Origin: Schwartzia sp. (in: firmicutes)
GTDB lineage: Bacteria; Bacillota; Negativicutes; Selenomonadales; Selenomonadaceae
Assembly: GCA_017480545.1 (NCBI GenBank)
Contig: JAFVAI010000112.1
Span: 1-33,847, forward strand
Direction of reading: 5' to 3'
Length of the DNA stretch: 33,847 nucleotides
Shown here: piece by piece, positions 14,336 through 22,432 of the stretch
How the letters are laid out: every line of letters begins with the position of its first letter
How positions within the stretch are numbered: position 1 is the stretch's first letter
The notes under the pieces: generated by a model
Told to the model about the DNA's origin: nothing
What the model saw: the letters and a program-made list of their open reading frames with translations, nothing else
Database searches by the model: none
Translations under genes and position numbers: made by a program

Positions 14336-15706
14336 TTACATTCTGCCTTTGCTCTTGAAAAATTCTTCCGCGACTTGTGGGAAGAGGGCATAGGAGAGAA
14401 CGTCTTCCTCGGGGGCGTTGGCGTAGCCCTTGCTTGCCAATTCGTCCTTGAACTGGGCGACGGTGTTCTCCTTCGCGTCCTCTTTTGCGCAATCGTCGAT
14501 AATCTCGTTTTCGGGAATGCCAAGTGTTTTGGTCAGGAAGTCGCGGTCGATGGGTTTCGGCGTGCGGCCGAACTTGCCGCGGGCGATGTCCTTGAATTCC
14601 TTCGGGACCATCTTGTAGCGCTGGCCCATCATGACGTTCATCGTGGCCATGGAGCCGACGATCTGGCTGGAAGGCGTGACGAGCGGCGGATAGCCGAGGT
14701 CGGCGCGGACGCGCGGCATCTCGTCGAGCAGGTCTTGGTATTTGTCTTCCATGCCCATTTCCTTGAGTTGGTTCGTCAGGTTCGAGAGCATGCCGCCCGG
14801 AATCTGGAAGTCCAGCACGTTCGGGTTCACGTCGAAATACCCTTTCAGCTTGAATTCCTCGATCAGTTCCTGTTTCACTTTCGTGAAGTGCTTGGAGATC
14901 GGGATCAGCTTCTGGCGGTCAAGGCCGGTGTCGCGCTCGGTGCCGACCAACGTTTCCACCATTGTCTCGGTGCAGGGCTGGGAGGTGTCGCAGGAGAAAG
15001 GGGCAAGCGCGCAGTCGATGATGTCCACGCCGGCCTCGATGGCCTTCAGATACGCCATCGAGCCGAACCCGCTGGTGTAATGGGTGTGAAGCTCGATCGG
15101 GACTTTGACGGCGGCCTTGAGCTTTTTCACGAGGTCTTCCGCCACATAGGGCTTGAGCAAGCCGGACATATCCTTGATGCAGACGGAGTGGCAGCCCATT
15201 TCTTCCAGTTTTTTCGCCAAATCCACGAATGTCTCGTTCGTATGGTATGGACTGACCGTGTAGACAAGGCAGCCTTGCACATGCGGTTTTTCGGCGCATT
15301 TCAAAGCTTCGCCGATGGCGGTGGTCAGGTTCCGGATGTCGTTCAGGGCGTCGAAAATGCGGAACACAGCGACGCCGTGCCTCGACGCCTGCCGCACGAA
15401 CGCGCGCACCACATCGTCGGAGTAATGGTTGTAGCCGAGAAGGTTCTGGCCGCGCAGCAGCATCTGGATCGGCGTTTTTTTGAGGTGCTGTTTCAAAGTG
15501 TCGAGACGTTCCCACGGGTCTTCGCCGAGGAAGCGGAGGCACGAATCAAAGGTTGCGCCGCCCCACGCTTCCAGCGCGTTGTAGCCGATGGCGTCGAGCG
15601 CTTCCAGCTGGGGAATCATTTGCCCGATGCGCATACGGGTCGCGCAAAGGGACTGGTGCGCGTCGCGCAGGATGGTTTCCGTGATTTTTACGGGATTGTT
15701 TGCCAT
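14336..15706 (-). CDS. Oxaloacetate decarboxylase alpha / pyruvate carboxylase B-type carboxyltransferase
   Basis: A 456-residue biotin-dependent carboxyltransferase. TIM-barrel signatures include ETILRDAHQSLCATRMR at the N-terminus with the metal-binding Asp, CIKDMSGLLKP with the catalytic lysine region, and ELHTHYTSG with metal-ligand histidines. A helical domain follows (DVNPNVLDFQIPGGMLSNL). The protein ends at RM with no biotinyl domain, so a separate biotin carrier must serve it, as in Na+-pumping oxaloacetate decarboxylase, two-subunit pyruvate carboxylase or transcarboxylase 5S. Without partner genes nearby the exact reaction cannot be fixed. ATG follows GGGAGAG. Confidence 0.88.
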   Translation of the reverse strand: MANNPVKITETILRDAHQSLCATRMRIGQMIPQLEALDAIGYNALEAWGGATFDSCLRFLGEDPWERLDTLKQHLKKTPIQMLLRGQNLLGYNHYSDDVVRAFVRQASRHGVAVFRIFDALNDIRNLTTAIGEALKCAEKPHVQGCLVYTVSPYHTNETFVDLAKKLEEMGCHSVCIKDMSGLLKPYVAEDLVKKLKAAVKVPIELHTHYTSGFGSMAYLKAIEAGVDIIDCALAPFSCDTSQPCTETMVETLVGTERDTGLDRQKLIPISKHFTKVKQELIEEFKLKGYFDVNPNVLDFQIPGGMLSNLTNQLKEMGMEDKYQDLLDEMPRVRADLGYPPLVTPSSQIVGSMATMNVMMGQRYKMVPKEFKDIARGKFGRTPKPIDRDFLTKTLGIPENEIIDDCAKEDAKENTVAQFKDELASKGYANAPEEDVLSYALFPQVAEEFFKSKGRM

Positions 15707-15848
15707 GAAATTCTCTCCCTTTCTTTTGTGTAATCGCGGCTTGCGGAAAGAAAAGGCGGCGTCCGTGCGTCGTCCCCGCAGTCGTGTTGCTTTGTCGCTT
15801 TTCTATAGTATAGGAAAATGCGCTTTCATTGTCAAAGGGAAAATGCAA

Positions 15849-16718
15849 TCATTCCATCGGTTTCGCGAGTTCCTCTTTCACATATTCCTTGTACGCGGCG
15901 AGAAGCTTTTTCGTGGTTTCGCCGGGGGCGCCGTCGGCGATTGCGTCGCGGTCGAGCATCGTCATGGGGACGATTTCGTCGGCGGTGTTCGTGAAGAAGG
16001 CTTCCTCCGCGCCTTTCACGAAGTCGGGCGACAGCGTCTTTTCCACGACGGTGAGGCCGAGGGCGGGAGCGAGTTTTTCCTTGACGATGGCGCGGGTGAC
16101 GCCGTTCAAAATCATCTCGTTTGCCGGGTGCGTCCAAAGCACCTCGTCCTTGACCACGAAAAAGTTTGCGTCTTCGCCTTCGGTGACGCTGTTCTTTTCC
16201 TTGCGGAAGAACAGCGCTTTTTTTGCGTTCTTTTTCCGAGCTTCTTCGGCCGCGAGGACGCTGCCCAAAAGGTTCAGCGAAGCGATGTCGCAGCGCAGCC
16301 AGCGGAGGTCCTCGACGAGCGCGGCCCGGATTCCTGTTTCCTGCCAGTCCGTATGAATCGGAATATCGCGGATCACGACGCTCAAATGCGGAAGATTGAT
16401 TTTCGGCGGCAGGTAAGCGCGGGGGGAAGTGCCGCGTGTCAGTTGGAAATAAATGACGCCGTCCGTGATTTCCGCCTTTTCGATCAGCTCGTAAAAGACG
16501 CCGACCAGCTCCGCGTCCGCGTCCGTAATGGGAATCGCCAATTCACGCATGGAACGGCGGTAACGCTCCAAATGCTCCTCCAGCGCGAAGCATTTGCCGC
16601 CATAGACGCGGATGGTCTCAAATACGCCGTCGCCAAACTGGAAGCCGCGATCCTCCAAATGGACGGCGTAGGTGTCCAACGGCAAGAACGCGCCGTCGTA
16701 ATAAGCAAGTTCTTTCAA
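15849..16718 (-). CDS. Class IV aminotransferase-like protein lacking the catalytic lysine
   Basis: A 289-residue protein with strong D-amino acid aminotransferase features: EDRGFQFGDGVFETIRVYGG (about 22-41), the YFQLTRGTSPRA segment (90-101) and VTEG before the C-terminal half. The segment that holds the PLP Schiff-base lysine in Bacillus D-alanine aminotransferase (RCDIKSLNLLG) reads RCDIASLNLLG: Ala146, codon GCT. The usual PRAH is PRAY, and GVYE is GVFE, so substrate-site residues differ too. Start is TTG (16718-16716) behind AGGGAGG; an upstream in-frame extension of 32 residues is not family-like. Without the lysine normal transamination is unlikely. It may be a PLP-binding or otherwise repurposed protein. 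Confidence 0.85.
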   Translation of the reverse strand: MKELAYYDGAFLPLDTYAVHLEDRGFQFGDGVFETIRVYGGKCFALEEHLERYRRSMRELAIPITDADAELVGVFYELIEKAEITDGVIYFQLTRGTSPRAYLPPKINLPHLSVVIRDIPIHTDWQETGIRAALVEDLRWLRCDIASLNLLGSVLAAEEARKKNAKKALFFRKEKNSVTEGEDANFFVVKDEVLWTHPANEMILNGVTRAIVKEKLAPALGLTVVEKTLSPDFVKGAEEAFFTNTADEIVPMTMLDRDAIADGAPGETTKKLLAAYKEYVKEELAKPME

Positions 16719-16748
16719 TGTGCAAGACCTCCCTAAAATACTCAATCT

Positions 16749-16754
16749 ATTATA
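16749..16754 (-). promoter_or_regulatory. -10 box for the class IV aminotransferase gene
   Basis: Perfect TATAAT on the minus strand, about 30 bp before the TTG start; -35 region weak. Confidence 0.45.
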
Positions 16755-16807
16755 GAAGAATTTTTTGACAAACGAAAGGGGCGACGAGGATTTTTTTGAA
16801 ACTTTCT

Positions 16808-16837
16808 TTGACAAGCGGGGATTTTTGGGGATATAAT
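16808..16837 (+). promoter_or_regulatory. Strong promoter for rnj
   Basis: Perfect TTGACA (16808-16813), 18-bp spacer, perfect TATAAT (16832-16837). It gives a leader of about 120 nt before the TTG start, with no structured riboswitch recognised. Confidence 0.8.
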
Positions 16838-16962
16838 AATCGTTAACGAAAACAGAACGGTCAATTCTTTTTTGTTATTCACGGCAGACATTGAACGGTT
16901 CGGATTTCATGATTTACTTTGGTTTCTCTTGACATTCAAATAAAAATGGAGGTGTTGTTTTT

Positions 16963-18627
16963 TTGTCGAAGGGACAACAAAAGTTGCAGGTCATTCCTCT
17001 GGGCGGCTTGGGGGAGATCGGCAAAAATATGACGGTTTTTCGCGTGGACGACGAGATCCTGCTGGTCGACGCAGGATTGATGTTCCCCGAGGACGATATG
17101 CTGGGGATTGATCTTGTGATTCCCGATATCACATATCTGTTGGAAAATCGCGAAAAAATCAAGGCTATTGTTCTCACGCATGGGCATGAGGACCATATCG
17201 GCGCGCTTCCGTATGTGCTGAAGCAGATTGACGTACCGGTCTACGGTACACGGCTTACGCTAGGCATTTTGACGGGGCGGTTGAAGGAACACGGCGTGAG
17301 CTGCGAAAAGCTGAAGCCCGTCGCGCCGGGCGATGTCATCAATATCGGCTGTTTCAGCGTCGGATTTATCCGCGTCAATCACAGCATCCCCGACGCCGTG
17401 GGACTTTCCATTCGCACGCCGGTGGGCATGGTCGTCCACACAGGCGATTACAAGCTGGATTATACGCCGATTGACGGGGAAATGACTGATTTCCGCCGTT
17501 TTTCCGATCTCGGGAATCGGGGCGTGCTTTTGCTTCTGGCGGACAGTACGAACGCGGAACGCGAGGGGCATACGCCCAGCGAGCGCACGGTGGGCGCGGC
17601 CTTTGACAAGGCGTTTCACAACGCGAAGCAGCGCATCATCGTCGCCACGTTTTCGTCGAATGTCCACCGCATCCAGCAGGTCATTGACACAGCGGTGCGC
17701 TACAAGCGAAAAGTCGCCGTGTTGGGCCGCAGCATGGTGAACGTAGTCACGATTTCCTTGGAACTCGGCTATATCAGCGCGCCGGAAGGCACGATTATTG
17801 ACATCGACGAAATCAATTTCTATTCGCCGAACCAAGTCGTCGTCATCACGACGGGCAGCCAAGGCGAGCCTATGTCGGCTCTGACACGCATGGCAGTGGG
17901 AGAACATCGCAAAGTGACCATCGTGCCCGGCGATACCATCATCATTTCGGCGACGCCGATTCCCGGCAATGAAAAGTTGGTGTCGAAGACCATCGATCAT
18001 CTGCTGAAGCTCGGCGCAAACGTCATTTACGGGCGCGGCGAGGGAATCCATGTTTCCGGTCATGCGAGCCAGGAAGAAATCAAGCTGATGCACAATCTGG
18101 TGCGCCCGAAGTTTTTCATTCCGGTGCATGGCGAATACCGCCACCTGATCAAGCACTCGAAGCTCGCGCAAGAACTCGGGATGCCGAAGGAAAATATCTT
18201 CATCAGCGAAAACGGGCAGGTGCTTGAATTTACCCGCGATACCGGCGCGGTGGCTGGAAAAGTGACGGCGGGGCGTGTGCTGGTGGACGGCCTCGGCGTC
18301 GGCGACGTCGGGAACATCGTGCTTCGCGACCGCAGGCAGCTTTCGCAGGACGGCATCTTGATTATCGTTTTGACGATGAACAAGGAGACCGGCGAAGTTG
18401 TTTCCGGGCCGGATATCGTATCCCGCGGCTTCGTCTATGTGCGCGAGTCCGAGGCACTGATGGACGAGGCGAGGGCACGGGTAGAGCAGGCCCTTGATCG
18501 TTGCCAGGACGAGCGGGTTGTCGAGTGGGGCGCCATCAAGTCGAATATCCGCGATGTTCTCGGACGGTACTTGTTTGACAAGACCCGCCGCCGCCCGATG
18601 ATCCTTCCGATCATCATGGAAGTATAA
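16963..18627 (+). CDS. rnj: Ribonuclease J
   Basis: A 554-residue metallo-beta-lactamase/beta-CASP nuclease of the RNase J family, which has 5'-3' exonuclease and endonuclease activity in RNA turnover and rRNA maturation. Seen: PLGGLGEIGKNM at 12-23, the zinc motif HGHEDHIG at 73-80, HTGDYKLD, beta-CASP motifs including ATFSSNVHRIQQ, and VHGEYRHL near residue 386. The C-terminal domain begins about 450. Start is TTG at 16963 behind GGAGGTG, 8 nt spacing. It is monocistronic, with a strong promoter and a terminator at 18639. Whether it is J1 or J2 is not decided here. Confidence 0.95.
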   Translation: MSKGQQKLQVIPLGGLGEIGKNMTVFRVDDEILLVDAGLMFPEDDMLGIDLVIPDITYLLENREKIKAIVLTHGHEDHIGALPYVLKQIDVPVYGTRLTLGILTGRLKEHGVSCEKLKPVAPGDVINIGCFSVGFIRVNHSIPDAVGLSIRTPVGMVVHTGDYKLDYTPIDGEMTDFRRFSDLGNRGVLLLLADSTNAEREGHTPSERTVGAAFDKAFHNAKQRIIVATFSSNVHRIQQVIDTAVRYKRKVAVLGRSMVNVVTISLELGYISAPEGTIIDIDEINFYSPNQVVVITTGSQGEPMSALTRMAVGEHRKVTIVPGDTIIISATPIPGNEKLVSKTIDHLLKLGANVIYGRGEGIHVSGHASQEEIKLMHNLVRPKFFIPVHGEYRHLIKHSKLAQELGMPKENIFISENGQVLEFTRDTGAVAGKVTAGRVLVDGLGVGDVGNIVLRDRRQLSQDGILIIVLTMNKETGEVVSGPDIVSRGFVYVRESEALMDEARARVEQALDRCQDERVVEWGAIKSNIRDVLGRYLFDKTRRRPMILPIIMEV

Positions 18628-18638
18628 TAGTGTAAATC

Positions 18639-18678
18639 AAAAGCTCGCAGGGAACGTAAAATTCCTTGCGAGCTTTTT
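18639..18678. terminator. Bidirectional terminator between rnj and the nicotinamidase gene
   Basis: AAAAGCTCGCAGGGAA (18639-18654) pairs with TTCCTTGCGAGCTTTT (18662-18677), followed by T residues. Convergent genes on both sides can use it. Confidence 0.85.
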
Positions 18679-18717
18679 CATGCTCATTTTGTAAACAAGC
18701 CCTGGTATCATGCCGTT

Positions 18718-19230
18718 TTACAAAATATCGATATGGCACATTTTCATCGCTTCCAGCGCGCGGGTGTGGCTCTCCGGGGTGACGCCCGCGCAGCAGTTGG
18801 CTTCCACGCGGATTTTTGCTTCCGGCAGGAACGCTTTCAGCAGCATCGCGTTCGAGATGACGCAGATGTCGGTGCAGAGGCCCACGAGGTCTATGACGTC
18901 ACAGTCGGCGACGAGCGGGGGCAGTCCCGGGGCGCCGAAGGTCGGCTTTTCCAGCACGACGGCATCTTTTGCGTAAGGGAGCAGCGCGGCGGCAAGCCCC
19001 CAGCCGCGGGACGGCTTGATGCAGTGTTCCACGGGCAGTTTTTTTCCTTCGGCGGTTTCGAGATAGTCCTTGCGGTGGGTGTCCTGCGTGAAAATCAGTT
19101 TTTCTCCGTTCTTGACGGCGGCCTTGACCCGCTCGGCGACGGCGGGCACGATAGCCTGCGCCTCGGGTGTGCCGAGGGAGCCGTCGACAAAATCGTTTTG
19201 CATATCGATGACGACGAGAGCTTTTTTCAT
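18718..19230 (-). CDS. Nicotinamidase / isochorismatase-family cysteine hydrolase
   Basis: A 170-residue cysteine hydrolase closest to nicotinamidase, which deamidates nicotinamide to nicotinate for NAD salvage. The catalytic triad is visible as D9 (VVIDMQNDF), K95 (VLEKPTFGA) and C123 (LCTDICVISNA). The nicotinamidase metal site is present as D50, H52 (TQDTH) and H69 (LPVEHC), which favours this activity over isochorismatase. Length is slightly short but complete. ATG at 19230 follows AGGAAGG. It is divergent from glmS and convergent with rnj. Confidence 0.87.
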   Translation of the reverse strand: MKKALVVIDMQNDFVDGSLGTPEAQAIVPAVAERVKAAVKNGEKLIFTQDTHRKDYLETAEGKKLPVEHCIKPSRGWGLAAALLPYAKDAVVLEKPTFGAPGLPPLVADCDVIDLVGLCTDICVISNAMLLKAFLPEAKIRVEANCCAGVTPESHTRALEAMKMCHIDIL

Positions 19231-19325
19231 GGATGGAAACCCTTCCTTTCTTGTTGAAAAATGAGGGGGAAGATTGTTTATAGTTTACGCGGTTCGGCTG
19301 AAATGTCAATCCGAAGGGAAAAGGC

Positions 19326-19354
19326 TTGACTATCGTCTTGCCTTCCATTAGAAT
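19326..19354 (+). promoter_or_regulatory. Promoter for glmS
   Basis: TTGACT (19326-19331), 17-bp spacer, TAGAAT (19349-19354). The leader is about 80 nt; no glmS ribozyme core is visible in it. Confidence 0.7.
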
Positions 19355-19441
19355 AGGGGCGGAACGGCAAAGGGGCGGGGCTTCTTTGCTGTGTTTCTAT
19401 ATGACGGCTATGCCGGTTGGCGTTATGGAGGGAATTTATTT

Positions 19442-21271
19442 ATGTGCGGTATTGTTGGCTATGTCGGCGACGGCGAAGCGGCGAAGTTTTTGATGGAGGG
19501 CCTGACGAAGCTCGAATATCGGGGGTATGACTCCGCGGGCATCGCGGTGTTTGACGGCGAAAACATCCGTGTGGAGAAGAGCGTAGGCCGTCTGGCCGAG
19601 TTGAAGGAAAAACTGGGAAACGATATTCCCGCCGGACCAATGGGCATCGGGCATACGCGTTGGGCGACCCATGGCCGCCCGTCCGATCTGAACTCGCATC
19701 CGCATGCGGACTGTGAGGGAGATTTTGTCGTCGTGCACAACGGCATTATTGAAAATTATCTCGCGTTGAAGGAAGAACTGATTGCGAAGGGCCATACCTT
19801 CCGCTCGGAAACGGACACGGAGGTGCTGCCGCATCTTTTGGAGGAGGTCTACAACGGTGATTTCGAGGCCGCCGTGCGGGAGGTGCTCCGCCGCGTCGAG
19901 GGCTCGTATTCCATCGTATTCATGTCGCGCCGCCATCCCGGCAAGTTGATCTGCTCAAAGCAGGACAATCCGCTCGTCATCGGGCTGGCCGACGGGGAAA
20001 ACTTTATCGCCTCGGATATCCCGGCGATCATTGCGCACACGCGGCGCACCTATATTTTGAGCGACGGCGAGATGGCGGTGGTTACGAAAGAAGGCGTAAC
20101 CATTACGAACCATGCCGGGAAACCTGTCCACAAGAAGGTTTTTGAGGTCAACTGGAACGCCGAGGCGGCGGAAAAGGGCGGCTTCGAGCATTTCATGCTG
20201 AAGGAAATCCACGAGCAGCCGAAGGCGGTTCGGGCGACGCTGTCCTCGCGGATTGCGAAAGACGGCCGCTCTGTGGTGCTGGAGGAACTGAGCTGGGACA
20301 AGGCGTTCCTGGACGACATCCACAAGATTTTCATTGTGGCCTGCGGTACCGCCTATCATGCCGGACTGGTCGGCAAATATTACATCGAGAACATGGCGCG
20401 CATCCCCGTCGAATGTGATATTGCCTCAGAGTTCCGCTATCGTTCGCCGATTATCGACGAGCACACGCTGACCATCGTCGTCAGCCAGTCCGGCGAGACC
20501 ATCGACACGTTGGCGGCCCTGAAAGAGGCCAAGCGGCTCGGCTCCAGGACGCTGGCGGTCACGAATGTGGTCGGGTCTTCCATCGCCCGCGAGGCCGATC
20601 AGGTCGTTTACACTTGGGCGGGCCCGGAAATCGCTGTCGCTTCCACGAAGGCGTACACGACGCAGCTGATCGTGATGCTGCTCCTTGGCCTGTACATGGC
20701 GGGGATTCGGGACACGCTGCCGAAGGAGCGTGTGGCGGAGCTGGTGCGAGGATTGAAGGAAATCCCGACGCAGATTAGCCGCACATTGGAGGACGTTGAC
20801 CCGATTAAGACGTTCGCGCGGCAATATGGCTTCAACGAGGATGTGTTCTTCATCGGCCGTTCGTTGGATTACGACGTGGCTCTGGAGGGTTCGCTGAAGC
20901 TCAAGGAAATCAGCTATATCCACGCGGAGGCTTACGCAGCGGGCGAACTGAAGCACGGGACGCTGGCCCTGATCGTGGACAGTGTGCCGGTCATCGCGCT
21001 GGCGACGCAAAAGAGCGTTTACGAAAAGACGCTCTCCAATATCAAGGAGGTCAAGGCTCGCGACGCCGTAGTGATCGGCATTGCTTCCGTCACGGACACG
21101 GAACTGGAAAAATACGTCGATCATGTCATCAAGGTGCCGGAGACGGACGAGATGCTGATCCCGCTCCTCGCGGTGGTTCCGCTCCAACTTCTCGCGTACT
21201 ACGCGGCCATCACGCGGGGCTGCGACGTGGACAAACCGAGAAATCTCGCGAAGTCGGTCACGGTGGAATAA
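19442..21271 (+). CDS. glmS: Glutamine--fructose-6-phosphate aminotransferase (isomerizing)
   Basis: Makes glucosamine-6-phosphate from fructose-6-phosphate and glutamine, the entry step to peptidoglycan and LPS amino sugars. The 609 residues begin MCGIVGYVG, so Cys2 is the N-terminal nucleophile of the glutaminase domain. GHTRWATHGRPSDLNSHPH and HNGIIENY follow. Two SIS domains bind the sugar: one around the SQSGETIDTL segment (mid-protein), the other near GRSLDYDVALEGSLKLKEI. It ends DKPRNLAKSVTVE, the standard C-terminus. ATG at 19442 is fixed by Cys2, although the frame is open upstream. A terminator follows at 21285. Confidence 0.97.
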   Translation: MCGIVGYVGDGEAAKFLMEGLTKLEYRGYDSAGIAVFDGENIRVEKSVGRLAELKEKLGNDIPAGPMGIGHTRWATHGRPSDLNSHPHADCEGDFVVVHNGIIENYLALKEELIAKGHTFRSETDTEVLPHLLEEVYNGDFEAAVREVLRRVEGSYSIVFMSRRHPGKLICSKQDNPLVIGLADGENFIASDIPAIIAHTRRTYILSDGEMAVVTKEGVTITNHAGKPVHKKVFEVNWNAEAAEKGGFEHFMLKEIHEQPKAVRATLSSRIAKDGRSVVLEELSWDKAFLDDIHKIFIVACGTAYHAGLVGKYYIENMARIPVECDIASEFRYRSPIIDEHTLTIVVSQSGETIDTLAALKEAKRLGSRTLAVTNVVGSSIAREADQVVYTWAGPEIAVASTKAYTTQLIVMLLLGLYMAGIRDTLPKERVAELVRGLKEIPTQISRTLEDVDPIKTFARQYGFNEDVFFIGRSLDYDVALEGSLKLKEISYIHAEAYAAGELKHGTLALIVDSVPVIALATQKSVYEKTLSNIKEVKARDAVVIGIASVTDTELEKYVDHVIKVPETDEMLIPLLAVVPLQLLAYYAAITRGCDVDKPRNLAKSVTVE

Positions 21272-21284
21272 ACAGGAAGTTTGC

Positions 21285-21326
21285 AAATGTTGCGGCGGGG
21301 TGAATCCCGCGCCGCAACATTTCTTA
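21285..21326 (+). terminator. Terminator of glmS
   Basis: AAATGTTGCGGCG (21285-21297) and CGCCGCAACATTT (21310-21322) form a 13-bp perfect stem with a 12-nt loop. The T-run after it is short. Confidence 0.75.
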
Positions 21327-21332
21327 ATTTCC

Positions 21333-21500
21333 TTAAGGAAACGCCAAACAAGCCCCGCCGCGCCCCTGCTGGGTCTTTTTCCGTCATGCCGCGTCAAAGT
21401 GCTTTCGATGTAGCGATGCTACGCCTTCAAGCACTTTTCCTTGCTTGACGAAAAAATCCCTCGGCAGGGTCACGACTTGACTTATTCGTCGTTTCCTTAA
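21333..21500. repeat. 168-bp imperfect palindrome with terminal inverted repeats (MITE-like)
   Basis: TTAAGGAAACG at 21333-21343 is inverted as CGTTTCCTTAA at 21490-21500. The two 84-bp arms pair along their length with mismatches, sharing CCCTGC, TTTTT, CGTCA, AAGTGCTT and GTAGC blocks. No gene lies inside. A clear target-site duplication is not visible. Confidence 0.6.
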
Positions 21501-21539
21501 AAATCCTAACTACGATTAAGTATCAAAGGGGGAAGCGGA

Positions 21540-22067
21540 ATGGGTCGTTGGTTGGTCGTGTATTCGTCCGTCACGGGCAATACGAAAAAGGTGGCGGAGG
21601 CATTTTGCGAAGCGGTGGGCGGAACGTTGGCCGCCGTTGAGGACGCGAAAATGCCAGAAGGATTTGACGCGGTGGCGGTCGGGTACTGGCTTTGGCGCGG
21701 CGGTCCCGATCCGAAGACGGCGGCGTACCTTTCAAAGCTCTCCGGCGTGAATGTGGCGCTTTTCGAGACCCACGCGGCGGAAAATCGGAGCGAGCATTCG
21801 GTGACGGCGTTTGCCCGGGCGGCGGCTTGCCTCGGGAAAAATTGCCGTGTGCTGAACGTGTTCGAGTGCCAAGGGCAGGTGCCGGAGCAAGTCCGCGAGA
21901 AACGCGCGAAACTGGAAGCGGAGAAGTCGAAAGATCCGCACGCGAAAGCGCAAGGCTGGAAAACTTCCGTCGGCCATCCGGGCGAAGCTGACCTCGCGGC
22001 GGCAAAAGAGTTTGCGCTTCGGACAGACAAGAAGCTTTCGTATTTTTTGAAGAAAGGCGACGCTTGA
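21540..22067 (+). CDS. Flavodoxin family protein
   Basis: A 175-residue flavodoxin-like protein expected to bind FMN. The phosphate-binding loop SSVTGNTKKVAEAF lies at residues 9-22, and a GYWLWRGGPD loop follows the third strand. The C-terminal 50 residues are charged and helical (VPEQVREKRAKLEAEKSKD), as in a group of anaerobe flavodoxins with unknown partners. ATG follows GGGGGAAG. It stands alone between two repeat elements, with a terminator at 22136. The electron donor or acceptor cannot be inferred. Confidence 0.85.
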   Translation: MGRWLVVYSSVTGNTKKVAEAFCEAVGGTLAAVEDAKMPEGFDAVAVGYWLWRGGPDPKTAAYLSKLSGVNVALFETHAAENRSEHSVTAFARAAACLGKNCRVLNVFECQGQVPEQVREKRAKLEAEKSKDPHAKAQGWKTSVGHPGEADLAAAKEFALRTDKKLSYFLKKGDA

Positions 22068-22135
22068 CGAAGAAAACGCAGAGAAAATTTTGAAAAAAGC
22101 ATCATAACACGGATTTTCCGAAAGCCAATAAATTT

Positions 22136-22196
22136 GGCACAAACGACATTTTGCGTCCTGAACGACGAAAAATTTTTCGTTTGTGCCGTTTTTTTA
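22136..22196 (+). terminator. Terminator of the flavodoxin gene
   Basis: GGCACAAACGA (22136-22146) pairs with TCGTTTGTGCC (22177-22187), then a long T-run. The 30-nt loop contains a perfect ACGAAAAATTTTTCGT palindrome overlapping the 3' arm (22165-22180). Confidence 0.75.
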
Positions 22197-22204
22197 TTGC
22201 AATT

Positions 22205-22344
22205 CTTGCCTTCCCCTCTGGGGAAGGTGGCGCGCGAAGCGCGACGGATGAGGTTTTGTAACGCTACATCTGATACAAGCGTTACGCTGTGAAAACCTCA
22301 CCCACCGCCTTCGGCGGTCCCCCCTCCTCAAAGGGGAGGGCAGG
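22205..22344. repeat. 140-bp palindromic repeat element
   Basis: The left arm (CTTGCCTTCCCC, then GGCGCGCGAAGCGCG, then GATGAGGTTTT) is mirrored on the right (AAAACCTCACC, then ACCGCCTTCGGCGGT, then GGGGAGGGCAGG). GTAACGC and GCGTTAC pair at the centre. This design, nested small palindromes inside terminal inverted repeats, is common in Firmicute genomes as non-coding MITE-like repeats. The GC-rich repeats at 10896 and 11193 resemble its right arm. Confidence 0.7.
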
Positions 22345-22432
22345 ATATTGGCAATTTCTAATCAAGAAATATAGAGTATAAAATTCACGAAATTATGGAA
22401 TTGAGTGGTTCTGAGAAAAAGGAGGAGTTTTT

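Noticed and set aside
19355..19441. glmS ribozyme in the glmS leader
   Set aside because: The leader is only about 80 nt and lacks the AGCGCC-type core, too short for the ribozyme.
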